Positions 51,783 through 63,099 of a stretch of DNA of 64,000 nucleotides are shown here, in pieces. A program made the position numbers and the translations under genes. Position 1 is the stretch's first letter. Each line of letters opens with the position of its first letter. Under the pieces are notes generated by a model. That model searched no databases. It saw only the letters and a list, made by a program, of their open reading frames with translations, and had not been told where the DNA came from. Source of the DNA: Acanthosepion esculentum (lineage: Eukaryota > Mollusca > Cephalopoda > Sepiida > Sepiidae); contig OZ038508.1 in NCBI GenBank assembly GCA_964036315.1, positions 50,565,524 to 50,629,523 of the forward strand, read 5' to 3'.

Positions 51783-52464
51783 ATTGTGTCAACCCGAAAT
51801 GCGTATTCTGTGATAAATATCCACAAACAATTGACCATGTTGTATCAGGCTGGACGATGTTAGCAGCAGCTGAATATAAAACTTGGTCTGAGTGAGTGGG
51901 CTAATATCTGCACTGGAAAATAGGCAACTTTTAAGGGAATGAAACTGCAAAAAACTAGTATGAACATCACCCAGACCCGGTTGAAGATATGGGATCTGTA
52001 ACGATTTTATTTGACTTTACAATACACACAGACAGAACAGTCGGTGCTAATCGCCCGGACATTGTGATCAAAGACCACAAAAACAAAATATGCTTTCTTA
52101 TTGACATGACAGTCCCCGCAGATTGTAATGTATCTATGAAGATCTTCAAAAACTATCAAAATAAATGGATCTTGAAATGGAAATCCAAAAATGTGGCACG
52201 TTTTTAGTTGTAGTTGGAGCCCTCGGTTTGATTGGAAACGTTTCCGATAGACTCATTGAAGGGATGCCTTAAAGTAATACAAAAAAGTTGTACTCACAAG
52301 TACAGCTCACACATTACTAAGAGCTTTATCTATGCAAAATACGTGTGATCTTAGGTTGTTTTTCTTTATAGAAATGATCGAGGGAAAATGTCATGAAGTT
52401 ATTTCTGACCTTAGGTCTCTCGTTGGAACCCGGAAGTAATTTTTATACAACAGAAATCAAAGGA

Positions 52465-52495
<31 letters not shown>
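51783..52495 (+). pseudogene. Restriction-like-endonuclease retroelement tail, copy 1
   Basis: First a CCHC-like finger: NCVNPKCVFCDKYPQTIDHV then VSGWTML, where W replaces the expected last Cys. After frameshifts MGSVTILFDFTIHTDRTVGA, NRPDIVIKDHKNKICFLIDM, TVPADCNVSMKIF: RPDI..., D in KDH and LID form the PD-(D/E)xK endonuclease motif found C-terminal to R2/NeSL-like non-LTR polymerases. The 3' end is CTTAGGTCTCTCG...GGAACCCGG followed by (AAT)n at 52466-52494. Confidence 0.8.
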
Positions 52496-53010
52496 GTTAC
52501 GGAGATAGGACCTGTTACAATTCTATGGGACTACACAATACACACTGACAGAACAATGAAAGCCAACCGCCCAGACATTGTTATTAAAGACCACAAACAA
52601 AATAAGTGCCTCCTTATTCATGTGGCAGTCTCTGCAGACTGCAATGTATCTTTGAAGAGATTCGAAAAGCTGTCAAAATACAAGGACCTTGAAATAGAAA
52701 TCTCAAAAATGTGGCACATGGGAACATCAACAATCCCTGTTGTAGTTGGAGCCCTTGGACTGTTTGGGAAAGATTCCAGTAGACAAATTGAAGGGGTCCC
52801 TGGAAGTCCATGCCTCAAAGAGATACAAAAAATTGTTCTGACAAATACAGCCCACACTTTACGAAGGGCTTTATCTATGTATTTTTTTTTTTTTTTTTTT
52901 TTGCAGTGGAAAGTGCCATGATGCCATTTCTAACCTTAGGTCCCTGGGCGGGACCCGGAAAGAAATGTGTAAACGCCAGATATCAAAGAAAATAAAAATA
53001 ATAATAATAA
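52496..53010 (+). pseudogene. Restriction-like-endonuclease retroelement tail, copy 2
   Basis: Head-to-tail after copy 1, 5'-truncated. One good frame: ANRPDIVIKDHKQNKCLLIH, VAVSADCNVSLKRFEKLSKY, KDLEIEISKMWHMGTSTIPV, VVGALGLFGKDSSRQIEGVP, SPCLKEIQKIVLTNTAHTLR. The catalytic Asp of LID is His here (LIH). The end CTTAGGTCCCTGGGCGGGAC is followed by (AAT)n at 52993-53008. A T20 run at 52880 looks like a later expansion. Confidence 0.85.
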
Positions 53011-53096
53011 CATCTTCAAAGTGATATGGACATTATTCTGATTTTTGACCATTCCTAAGATGAGATTTAATAATAAATCTCATATCTTAAGAAATA

Positions 53097-53125
53097 CTGA
53101 GGAAATCACAATAGTCGAAACGTAT
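53097..53125 (+). ncRNA. Hammerhead-like motif, weak stem
   Basis: CTGAGGA and GAAACGTATT with an imperfect stem II ending AGTC. Core residues are right but pairing is poor and no TA array follows. Confidence 0.35.
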
Positions 53126-53384
53126 TAATCAAAGCAAAAAAGATGAGGATAACAGACCAAATAAATGGTATTTGTAATCGTAATAGTAAATCTTAAAAAT
53201 TTACATTATATCGCTTAGGCTGAAAATCCCACACAAGTCAAATCTCAGTGTTCAACTTGTATTACTTTTAGAAATCATTAATTATTTGATATCGAATCCC
53301 AATATTTTAGATAGGGACAATGGGAAACAACGATTAACAATTCTAAATGGCTTGTGTAAATGGATTTTTAAAATCGATTTTGCC

Positions 53385-53857
53385 CCAAACAAGGTAACAA
53401 AGTCACTAAGACACGAAGGGGGTTACTGGGTGTGAAAGAATTAGAAACAGAGAACGTGATAAGGGAGCGAGAACAATAGAAGAGCAATAACGAGGAGAGT
53501 AGATAACGATTGACATTGCATTAGCATGTTTGAAGATCAAAGTTGGCTGGAAACCTTGGAGCCGGAAGGGAATTCCACAAACGAGAAGAGCGCGAAAAAC
53601 AATTAGCAGAGAACATATGAGCACACCTAGCCAGCTCAACTGTAAATTGTTAAGACCTTGATTCAAATCTATTACTGCGCTTCATAAAGACTAGGTTCCA
53701 TAGAGGTAAGTTCATCTTAACAATTACCAAGAAAGTATTTATAGAAAAGGTACAGGGAAGCAGCTTTACGGCAGTTGGAAAGTAAGTGAAACCGTGACAC
53801 CAGGTAAGGACCAATAATATTACTGAATCTTCTTTGGGTTTTATTTTATCTAATCGA
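53385..53857 (-). pseudogene. LINE family A, 3' part, interrupted copy
   Basis: Minus strand in shifted frames: DKIKPKEDSVILLVL, NLQLSWLGVLIC, LVCGIPFRLQGFQPTLIFKH, ANAMSIVIY and 3' end CTTCGTGTCTTAGTGACTTT, TTGTTTGGGGC. The match to the family starts exactly where the palindromic repeat at 53858 ends. Confidence 0.8.
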
Positions 53858-54352
53858 ACCTGTATCCTATACGGAACCGTCATATAGCCTGTCGTGCTTT
53901 TACCGATTTCGCCACAGAGGAGCGTTTCGGTTAGCAAGGTCGATTTTACTGTTTTTAAACTACAATTTTCCATGATTTTCTCACGCACATTCATATCTGC
54001 TCGATGCGTATCCAAATGTAAACAAATGACGTCAAACATTATTTCTCGGACATTCAGGCCGGTAAATGTTGTTAATATTGTTTATTATAAACAAAGCATT
54101 TACTTAAATATCTGTATCTATAAAAAAAGAATGTATAAACATAAAAATGTCACAAAATATTTGTCGGACTTTGTCCATTTCATAATGTTTGACGTCATTT
54201 GTTTACATTTGGATAGGTGTCGAGCAGATATGAATATACGTGAGAAAACCATGGAAAATTGTAGTTTAAAAACAGTAAAATCGACCTTGCTAACCGAACG
54301 CTCCTCTGTGGCGAAATCGGTAAAAGCACATCAGGCTATATGAAAGAATCTC
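53858..54352. mobile_element. Palindromic tRNA-like repeat (family C) inserted in LINE family A
   Basis: Arms 53858-54037 and 54186-54350 are reverse complements (CACAGAGGAGCG, GTCGATTTTACTGTTTTTAA, ATATCTGC, GACGTCA). The 148-bp centre carries TTCTCGGACATTCAGGCC and AAGAATGTATAAACATAAAA. Each arm has a tRNA-like start CTCTGTGGCGAAATCGGTAA; the left arm continues through CCGTATAGGATACAGGTTCG. LINE codons resume on either side. Confidence 0.85.
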
Positions 54353-54660
54353 TAACTATATAGCAAGACCACAGAACCACATGTGGCAGCAATATTCTAA
54401 GCATATACGAATGGTAGACTTATAGATATGTAAGATAGATTCTGAATAGAAAAGATATCTAGCACGATACAATGAACCCGCTCTCTTAGCAGTTGAACTA
54501 GCAAGTGATTCAATATAATCTGTACACTTCGTGTCAGCCGAAAATGTTAACCCGAGAAGGCGCTACAAGTTACCCTCCTGGAGGGTAGCATCAGCCATTC
54601 TAATGGAAAGCAGAAAGGGCTCTCTCTGAAGTGGAAAGGATGGGATAAAGGCAAAAATAT
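54353..54660 (-). pseudogene. LINE family A, 5' part of the interrupted copy
   Basis: Minus strand RLLGLTFSADTKCTDYIESL, ASSTAKRAGSLYRARYLFYS, ESILHISKSTIRICLEYCCH, MW. The LGLTFS...EYCCHMW order is intact although frames shift. Its continuation is at 53857. Confidence 0.8.
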
Positions 54661-55780
54661 CTCGTGGAGGACGATGATTGTGGCGGTCCTAAACGAACGT
54701 AAAAGAAGATATAATTTAATCCGATTGGGTCACTCATGAAATTGACGAGAATTCCGACTTTTAAAGATTCCTGTGTTTTCTTCTTGTTTGTACTTATTCA
54801 GTCGATCTCAGTATGCGGAATTTTTAAATTCCAAATCTTATATAAGTTAGCGACGTTCAAGTCTCGCCTTGAGCGAGATAACTGTCCGCTGCGTTTCGCT
54901 TTCACGTTTCCAAACCAGCTCAATAGATCAGCGATTTAGATTACTTGATCCGTCCATAAATGAGTCAATCAAAATGAAACTGAGAATGACCATCAACCGA
55001 GAGTATCATTATCTGGATAAGCCGAGGTGTCAAGTGTAAAGGAATTGAATACTTGGACAGAACAGTAGCTTAAAGGGAACTCATCTCTAAGCTGATATAT
55101 TTATAATATTGCCACAATGTCTTTACGAGTCAGGGTCGCCATCGGGCGATCTAAGCAAAACAGCCCTGGCTGATAAAGTCACACTATCAGCTAATCTTTG
55201 ATCTCCGATATTAAACGTATTGAAGAAACTTCTATTTAGGGTCTTTGCTGCTACCGTTTTCCAATTTCGTTTGCCTCATCGAACATCGAGGCTTTATTGA
55301 TCTCTGACAGGAGCGTGGATGACGGGCTGGCTGAATCAACTGATTACTGATGTACATATCAACACTGAATTACCGACACTATTACTACTATCAAAGCTAT
55401 TGACACGAGTAAATCCATGCTTCAAATTTGAGCGATCCGATAACAAGATTGAACGCAGCGGGAGAGGGGGTGGCTGTTTTCGACGGAAGAGAATCATAGT
55501 AACAACCATTAGAAGTAACTTTCTGATAACCCAGCCATGAGGGAACGTATGCAGAAGAAAGAGCCACCTACACATACGTTTATCGGCAATAACGGCTTCC
55601 CACCCGCACAGAAGTATGACTATCAATACGTTTTGCCAAATCGCCGTTATAAAATAGAATAACACCAACATCTTGAGCACAACTCCACCCCTAGTTGCTA
55701 CCCCACCCAGAAGTAACAAAAATAACGATCAGTGATAGAGTTTCCCGGGGGGGTATATTTTCAACCAGATTTATCCCCTA
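54661..55780. other. No gene recognised
   Basis: Mixed-composition, low-repeat DNA. A 127-codon minus-strand frame at 55336-55719 has hydrophobic stretches but no recognisable domain; not called. Confidence 0.55.
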
Positions 55781-55784
55781 CTGG

Positions 55785-56335
55785 GACAGCATATTTATTG
55801 ACATATTGTTTCAATTCTTCTTTTATGTGCTGTGTCACTTCAGGGCGTAGACGATCATGGTTCTCCACAATTTCCTATTTTTTTTTGTAACGTAGCCGTT
55901 TTGCTATCTCTCCTAATCCCTGTTCTACCAATCATTTGCACAATACAATATCGTTAGACAAATTAGTATCTACTTTCCTCTGTCCTTCCTGCCTTTAACA
56001 GCTCCTGTAAGTGTCAAATTCTCCAAGCCTTCTTTCTTCATTATGTTTCCTATAATTTTCAAATGTCTCTTTTCTGATTCTAAGCATAAAAGTCCTCTTA
56101 GTTGCCATTTTCTTTAAAACGTCCTCGTTACTCACACGCTCTGTTTACTGTATCCTCAGCATCCTCTGTAGAACCACATTTCTGTGTCTTCTCCATCTGT
56201 GAAGATATTGTCCAGCATCTAATGCTATATACAAGCAGCGATATTATATAACAGTCCAGTATTCTTTTCTTTGTTTCTAATCACCCACGTCTTCAAAATA
56301 TCTTGTGGCGCTTGGCAGCGTTTAGAACGACAACA
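55785..56335 (-). pseudogene. Non-LTR RT C-terminal region (RMLRIPWT family), copy 2
   Basis: Nucleotide-level match to 17110-17700 on the minus strand: TCAGGGCGTAGACGATCATG, GTTCTCCACAATTTCCTATT, CATTATGTTTCCTATAATTT, TCTCCATCTGTGAAGATATT. More decayed than the 17 kb copy; no open frame of note. Confidence 0.75.
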
Positions 56336-56559
56336 GTACTGTCGATGATTGCCTTCACAAACACCAAAGACGAGCGAGAGTTCTAAATTATATCAGCCTA
56401 CACCATACTATAGAACTTTTGTGTCATGCGCGAATACGCTCTAAAAATGTCACTAGATAGATCTACGTTGTCTATTGAAACGACCATAAAACAGGGCGTA
56501 TTCTCATCACTGAACTATGAGCTATTCTATCATATAGATGACCTTCTTCAAACCCGATA

Positions 56560-57120
56560 AGTCATGTTAAGATTGTACTGTGGCGTACGTGGAGGGCTCG
56601 ATAGATAGATAGATATGAGCAGACTACGAAAAAAGGTAGATAGATAGAGAGAGAGAGAAAGAAAGAAAGAAAGACACACAGAGAGTTAGATACTATAATA
56701 CTATATTTACCAGTCATAAGGTCTTCCAGATGCCACCCTCTTAACCCAGAGCAGCACTGCCTCCTCAAGGCACCTGATGTAAGACTCCGTGTTGAGTCTG
56801 AGGCCCTCACCAACAAATTCGGTCGTTCGTTTCTTATCAGAATGATTAGAATCAGTTTTCCGAACTCACCATTTAATCACCATTAGACTCATCCAACTCT
56901 TTCCAAATCCTCTTCCCTGTCCTCAAATTCACACCTAAACACTCTGAAATGTTCGTGTTGGAGGTTCCGGCACGAATGCCAAGCAGTTCATCGTGCCGTT
57001 TCCAAATTTCTGGTGCAGTGAATTGCGTCATGGTACTCGTTCTTTCACAGACAGTGCCCAACTGACCCTACTATACTGTGCAGTCGACAAAATCAAAAAT
57101 AGATAACGCGCATGCGTGAA
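56560..57120 (-). pseudogene. Mariner transposase, internally deleted, copy 1
   Basis: Minus strand MTQFTAPEIWKRHDELLGIR, AGTSNTNISECLGVNLRTGK, RIWKELDESNGD (HTH region), then shifted SDKKRTTEFVG joined to EGLRLNTESYIRCLEEAVLL, WVKRVASGRPYDW. The joined part normally lies after the first catalytic Asp, so that Asp and about 150 residues are deleted. Truncated at ~56700 by low-complexity DNA. CGCGCATGCGTGAAA at 57101 is shared with copy 2. Confidence 0.85.
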
Positions 57121-57264
57121 ATAGTTTTTGAAAAGACCGCTTACACATCATTTTTTTTTTTAATTGCACATTTTCATTCGGACAATATCTCACACTTCCT
57201 CGTAGATAGAGAGCTAGAAGGATAGATAGACAGATATATACGTTAATAAATGCACATGTACTTA

Positions 57265-57347
57265 CGTTTGATGAGCCACTCGAATTTCGTTGCTTACCCA
57301 GTTCATCGGGAGCAAGATAGCAGCGAAATTCGAGTCGCACATCAAAG
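57265..57347. repeat. Inverted repeat, 28-bp arms
   Basis: TTTGATGAGCCACTCGAATT returns inverted as AATTCGAGTCGCACATCAAA; loop about 30 nt. Function unknown. Confidence 0.8.
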
Positions 57348-57528
57348 GTAGGTATATGAGCATTCATTAACATCTATTTCTTAGCTCTGTCTAACCACAT
57401 CGAGCACTATTATTTCTACACCTCTTGGCTAAATTTGGTAATTATTTATTTGCTTACCAGCGTATGCACGCCAGCACACGCGTATACGGTCGCTAATATC
57501 TAGTTATCTCATTTACCTAAGCCTATAC

Positions 57529-57530
57529 AC

Positions 57531-57570
<40 letters not shown>

Positions 57571-57799
57571 TGGTCGATATATAGATAGGGTTGTTTGTTA
57601 CTGCATAGCACGGCGGTTGTGCGCCGTGAAGGTTGAAACTTTTGGAAACGTAAAATGTAGTTCGTGTGAACACTTTCCATTGAAATAGCAATAAAAGAGA
57701 CAGAGGCTTGCGGCGTTTTGTCAGTGGATTGTCGGATGGAAAATAATTTGTCAGCCATCAGGACGCGGAGACGCTTCTGGAAGCTGTCGGGACTGGAAG

Positions 57800-57845
<46 letters not shown>

Positions 57846-57873
57846 CCTAGATAAATAGATAATGATCTTGGTT

Positions 57874-57935
<62 letters not shown>

Positions 57936-58180
57936 GATCCCAGATAGATTGCCATTATTTTCATATGTATTATCATTCTTATCTTTTTGTTTTTATGTCA
58001 AAGTTCCGGCCTTTATCAGATGCATGTCGATCTGGCTAACGTTCAGTTCGGAATTTCCTGAAATTTACACGGATCGACAAGCATATGGCGATTCCGGAGG
58101 GCAAAACGGCCGAAACGTAGTGATAATTAAAATGAATTGGAATACAATAGTCCATATGTAAATAATGTAAACAAATAAAC

Positions 58181-58211
<31 letters not shown>

Positions 58212-58411
58212 TGGATGAATTAACTATGTTATATAGAGACAGACGGTCTAACAGACAGACAAATGCCTACATACATACATACATACATACATACATACAT
58301 ACATACATCCATACATGGTGATTGCCACATCTTCCTCGCCTCACTTGTTATGGCTTCAGTCTATTTTCGGGGCCATGTTTCCTATCTTAGGACGCTGTCG
58401 GGACTGGAAGA

Positions 58412-58474
<63 letters not shown>

Positions 58475-58541
58475 TACTAAAGAGATTGAAAATGGACTTA
58501 GATAGAGAGACATATACTGAACAGTGATTGAGAATGAATTG

Positions 58542-58578
<37 letters not shown>

Positions 58579-58580
58579 CC
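57529..58580. repeat. Cluster of (GATA)n and (CATA)n arrays
   Basis: GATA at 57529-57575, 57800-57842, 57874-57933, 58180-58212, 58410-58474 and 58540-58577; CATA at 58266-58308. Frames spelling Ile-Tyr-Leu-Ser on the minus strand are artefacts. Confidence 0.97.
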
Positions 58581-58739
58581 AGCATTCGATTTCACAGGTA
58601 TCAGACATATAATATAGATAAACTCTGTATGCTTGATTTATACATTCTTCCATAGAGATCTTATTTATTTGTATATTTGATTTGAAAATATCAAAATGAC
58701 GAAATGCATAACCTTTCGTGTTCTTACTTGTGGTAGACA

Positions 58740-58890
58740 TCGGATTGATTGATATGTCTGTTTAACGGCATATGGGTCATTTAATACTGAAATTTAATTT
58801 TCTTCGGTGCTTTGAAGTAATAAAAATATATGTTATTCTGCTTTCACAATTGAATACATGGTAGATGATACTCAGCTTTTGTGCATATAA
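58740..58890 (-). mobile_element. Repeat family B, 3' part (split copy)
   Basis: Minus-strand tail GTATTAAATGACCCATATGC...GTTAAACAGAC, then ACAGCATAACA-type body matching 63770-63890 (TGTTATTCTGCTTTC, AGCTTTTGTGCATATA). Continues at 59730 after a mariner. Confidence 0.75.
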
Positions 58891-59729
58891 AGGTTGTGAT
58901 GGATAAATTGTCGTCTAGAATGAAACTAATACTGACAACTCATTTTCACATAAATATTTACCAAAATTACACAAAATATCTTGAAATACTAAAGAGTAAA
59001 TTTATGAAATAAAATCGTCATTGGCTTCAACATCTGTCTTAAGACAACTTCGAAATCTCCGGTATCTCTTCTTGACAGTATCCTTGCTTAAGTTGGCGAA
59101 TGCTACCATAATCCTTGCCTTCATTTCATCTTCGGTGTCACATGGAGTTTTTTAGGTCTCTCGTTCAACTGCACTCCTCCCATAATAATCAAAGGTGTTA
59201 CAGTCTGGAGAGTTATGTGGTCAGACGTAAGGGGTGATGTGGTCGCAAAAATTGTCTGACCACCAAGACTGAGTTCTGCTGCTTGTGTGGTATGGTGCAG
59301 AGTCATTTTACCTGTCATAAGGTCTTCCAGATGCCACCCTCTTAACCCAGAGCAGCACTGCCTACTCGAGGCACCTGATGTAAGACTCCGTGTTGAGTCT
59401 GAGGCCCTCACCAAGAAATTCGGTCATTCGTTTCTTATCAGAATGATTAGAATCAGTTTTCCGAGCTCACCATTTAATCACCATTAGACTCATCCAACTC
59501 TTTCCAAATCCTCTCCCCTGTCCTCAAATTCACACCTAAACACTCTGAAATGTTCGTATTGGAGGTTCCGGCACGAATGCCAAGCAGTTCATCGTGCCGT
59601 TTCCAAATTTCTGGCGCAGTGAATTTCGTCATGGTACTCGTTCTTTCACAGACGGTGCCCAACTGACCCTACTATACTGTGCAGTCGACAGAATCAAAAA
59701 TATATAACGCGCATGCGTGAAATTAAAAA
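58891..59729 (-). pseudogene. Mariner transposase, same internal deletion, copy 2
   Basis: Minus strand MTKFTAPEIWKRHDELLGIR to RIWKELDESNGD, SDKKRMTEFLG joined to EGLRLNTESYIRCLE, VKRVASGRPYDR, NDSAPYHTSSRTQSWWSDNF, CDHITPYV, NSPDCNTFDYYGRSAVERET. Second and third catalytic Asp (NDSAP, SPDCN) are visible as in DD34D mariners; the first is removed by exactly the junction seen in copy 1. It sits inside repeat family B. Confidence 0.88.
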
Positions 59730-60195
59730 TTATAAATCGGTAGCAATTAACCCATCGCACCCTGGATATGTTTGTGCGTACATAATTTCGAGAGTCAGTG
59801 ATATGTGTCTTTTATTTTGTACTTTTGCTGAAGCTATATTTTAGAATACAGTTTGATTCAAGAAATTGTCAGATATTATGTTTTAATGTCATGAAAGAGT
59901 TCATGTTATTTGAAACGGATTTCAGGGTAGTCGCTACAGTTTGTTAGTATGCGCGTATTGTTGGTAATTTTACTATAAATATGTATTATTGGTAATTTTT
60001 TATTATAAAAATGTATTGCTGGTATTTTTACTATGAAAATATATTTTTATACTTTCGTAGTGTCTTGTTTTTGTTTGTGGGTTCGCTATTTGTCTACAGC
60101 TGGGACCCTGACAGGTGCCACCACTCCGGGACGGGATGGACCTGGGAACAACAGCAATTACAAATCTCCCGAGCAGAGGCCTTGTTGCTGTATGC
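59730..60195 (-). mobile_element. Repeat family B, 5' part (split copy)
   Basis: Carries GAGTCAGTGATATGTG, GAATACAGTTTGATTC (as at 63920-63990), two or three ATGTATTGCTGGTA units, and the head GCTGGGACCCTGACAGGTGC shared with 21831. Here the minisatellite is short, in contrast to about 25 units at 21 kb. Confidence 0.75.
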
Positions 60196-60333
60196 AAAAA
60201 CATCGGAACAATGTCTAAGAGTTTAAATCAAACACCGTATTCTTTGATGGTCAAATGCCATCTTTGGCGAACTTCAGAAATGCCAAACCATCTTGAAATA
60301 AACTAACTTCGGCGAAGTTGCTCTTCCTCTCCC

Positions 60334-60334
<1 letters not shown>

Positions 60335-60421
<87 letters not shown>
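60335..60421. repeat. (CT)n microsatellite
   Basis: Pure CT for nearly 90 bp. 60430-61600 contains no feature I recognise. Confidence 0.98.
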
Positions 60422-60423
<2 letters not shown>

Positions 60424-61607
60424 ACATACACAAACACATACACACTCACTCTCTTTCCCGGTGGACTGTAATCTGTAAAAACCGTAGCCAAGATAGTAAT
60501 TGGCCGAACCAAAGATTTATTTCTTCGCCCAATTTAGACAGAAAACACAAAGGAAATCAACCAAAAAAATTACTTCACTCAGGAACAAAGTCCCGATTAT
60601 TTACGACCTCCTCATGTCAAATCGCAAGTCGTTAAGAAGCAAAGAATTAACCCTAACGCGAAAGATCAACGCGAAAAGACAGACACAGAAATCTCACTCC
60701 CTTGTGGAAAACTATCAATGTTCAGTTAGGGAAAAGAAAAGACCATAAACGTGTCTATTTCTTGTCGTATTGTGGCAATTAGGTGCTTCCATAATGTTCT
60801 TTACGCGCTGTTCTACAATGAGAATCCTGCTCGTTTGTCAACAGAAAAATGGCCGCAATTTACACACGCTTCGATAGTTGCCTAGGACGGTCCAACGTCG
60901 CTTTAGGTCGTCTAATTAATAAATGAAAAGTGTTTCTACAGTAGCCCCTCAATTATTTGTGTTGGTTATTTTGCAAGATCTCCCAGCAGATATTTGAAAC
61001 GTCGGACAGAACAAAACTGTACGTATATTGATTTGTTTTCTGAGAAATACCTATCTGTGAAGACTTCAACTTTATCAATTAGAGGCAAGAAGTAACTCAC
61101 AACGTTAACTAATCAGACAATAGTACATTTGCAATATACTATAATAAAGGTTATGTGAAGGAAACAATATTCGTTCTCATCTGAGATTTTGTTAGGCGAT
61201 TGTTGAGATAATTCACATAGGTCATGCGACAGATCGTTTAATGACGAAAGTGACAGTCAAATTCAGTACTTTATAGGAGCTAAACCGTAAGGTTTCTTTC
61301 TTTAGGCCACCCCACCACTATCCCATGGCGTTAGTAGAGACTAAATCTGCTTAGTCTGCAGTCCATAGTGCCGTTTCTTTTTGGGAATATGTATTTCCCA
61401 GATACAGAAAAAAACTCCAGCTTTCTGTCCTCAGTCTTGGAAAACCCAAGACTTGCTCTTTCCTATTCGCCTGGGACATAGATGAATCAAGCCCGGTAAA
61501 ATCTGGAGTCCTAAACATGGCCTCTCCAGACACAGGAGTATCTCCATATTACATGTAAAGTCCTTCCTTTTTGTTTCTCCTTACATTATGCATTGCTGTC
61601 TAGATAT

Positions 61608-61842
61608 ATGTTATATATTATTCCCCGCGTGGGGAATACATATAGTTTTGTGTATGTCTTAGTACTATAAAATCCCTCAGCGAACAAAGTCTGTTTGTTA
61701 TTCTTTTTTCTTTCAGCCATTCCGTTCCGTTCGTGAACTACTATGGTATGATATCATGGATATAATAATGCCCATAATGGGGGAATATATAAATGGGAGA
61801 TAAATCTTTCTACCATAGCTGACTCCGGCTACACTATTTAAC
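61608..61842 (+). mobile_element. Possible solo LTR
   Basis: TGTTATATATT...CTATTTAACA gives TGTTA/TAACA ends over 235 bp, with ACTATAAAATCCC as a TATA box and a CTTTCAG downstream. No target duplication or primer site was found, so it is only a candidate. A palindrome TTCCCCGCGTGGGGAA lies at its start. Confidence 0.35.
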
Positions 61843-62282
61843 AATAATGATTCCTGGTATTAACTGGCTAATGATTAAATCGGTGGCGAGGCTTCCTATG
61901 GATATTGACTGAAGTTAGTGCCAGTGGTCTGTAAGATACATTTGCTGCTCATTGGACGATGTCGTTGCGTCTAAGAACTATAATGTTGATCCATTTTAAA
62001 CCTCAAATAATTCTTACGAAAAATACCCGTGAAAATTTTACGGTTTTCCTATTTTTAATTTTCTGTTTAATCTTAATTTTTAACTTAATGATTGCGTAAG
62101 CGAGTTCTACCACAATAAAATATCTATGGAAATTCCTCTGTCGCATCGTTAAATATTTGAGATTAACAACTTTAATAAAATATTACAATAACAATTATAA
62201 ATATGAATACTTGTTTTAAATAAGAGGGTATAAATGAAATGATTTTAAATTTGAAACTTTCTTACTTTCACTGAAACAGACG

Positions 62283-62860
62283 ACTTTAAACACTTCTATC
62301 TTTCCTTCTTTCTTGACTTTCTTTATCTTTTTCACTAGAATAAAATAGCGTTTCTGATATCTTTTCTGTCTTTACACGAAATGAATATATACTTAATTAT
62401 TTATGAGTTATTGGCAAGTGGGGTCAAAAACTTCTATCTTTCTTTCTTTCTTCATTTCTTTCTTGTTTTTCTTTCTTTTTCTCACTGTGACCAAATAGCA
62501 TCTCTTATATGTCTTTTCCATCTTTCCACATGATTAAAATGGCATAGTCCATTATTTATGACGCATTGGCAAGAGACGTTAAAAACTTCAATGTTCACTT
62601 CTTTCTTTCTTTTTCTCACTGAAACCAAGTGGTGTCTCTCATATGTCTTTTCCGTCATTCCACAAAATCAAAACGGTATAGTTCACTATTCATGAAGTAT
62701 TGGCAGGAGGCGTTTAGAAATGTATCTTACTCTCTATCTTTCTTTCTTGATTTCTTTTTCTCACTGAAACCAAGTTGCATCTCTGCTATGCCATTTCCGT
62801 CTTTCTATGCGATCAAAATGGAATGTCGATTATTTATGAGGTATTCGCAAGACGTAACGG
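62283..62860. repeat. ~145-bp minisatellite, four units
   Basis: Each unit: AACTTCTATCTTTCTTTC-type pyrimidines, TTTTTCTCACTGAAACCAA, ATCTCTTATATGTCTTTTCC, a TC.TTCCACA.GATCAAAA block and ATTATTTATGAGGTATTGGC. Units start near 62283, 62430, 62585 and 62715. Confidence 0.85.
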
Positions 62861-63099
62861 TCGTGCTAGCTAAGAGAGAGACAAGTAAAATTATAATAAG
62901 TTTCTGTAATATGCGATGGAAAAATATTCGTTATCTAAGATCATGTTAGCCACAATAAAGATTAACTACACTGACTAAAAAAATAGAACAATTGAATCAA
63001 TATACTGTAATAAAATATATGTGATAGAAATATTATCCGTTATTAACGGAGATCTTATTGGGCATAATAAGGGAGCAATAACATTGAATAATAAAAACA

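Noticed and set aside
55336..55719. 127-codon minus-strand frame with hydrophobic segments
   Set aside because: No motif or homologous copy I can recognise; surrounding DNA gives no gene structure.
57265..57347. Inverted repeat containing CCGATGAAC and CGAAATTCG as a hammerhead
   Set aside because: CGATGA replaces CTGATGA and the intervening bases do not form a stem II.
58085..58120. GGGCAAAACGGCCGAAACGTAG as a hammerhead
   Set aside because: GAAAC and a GGC/GCC hairpin are present, but the 5' core (TTCCGGAG) is too far from CTGANGA; a (GATA)n array follows at about 65 nt, so it may be a very decayed relative.
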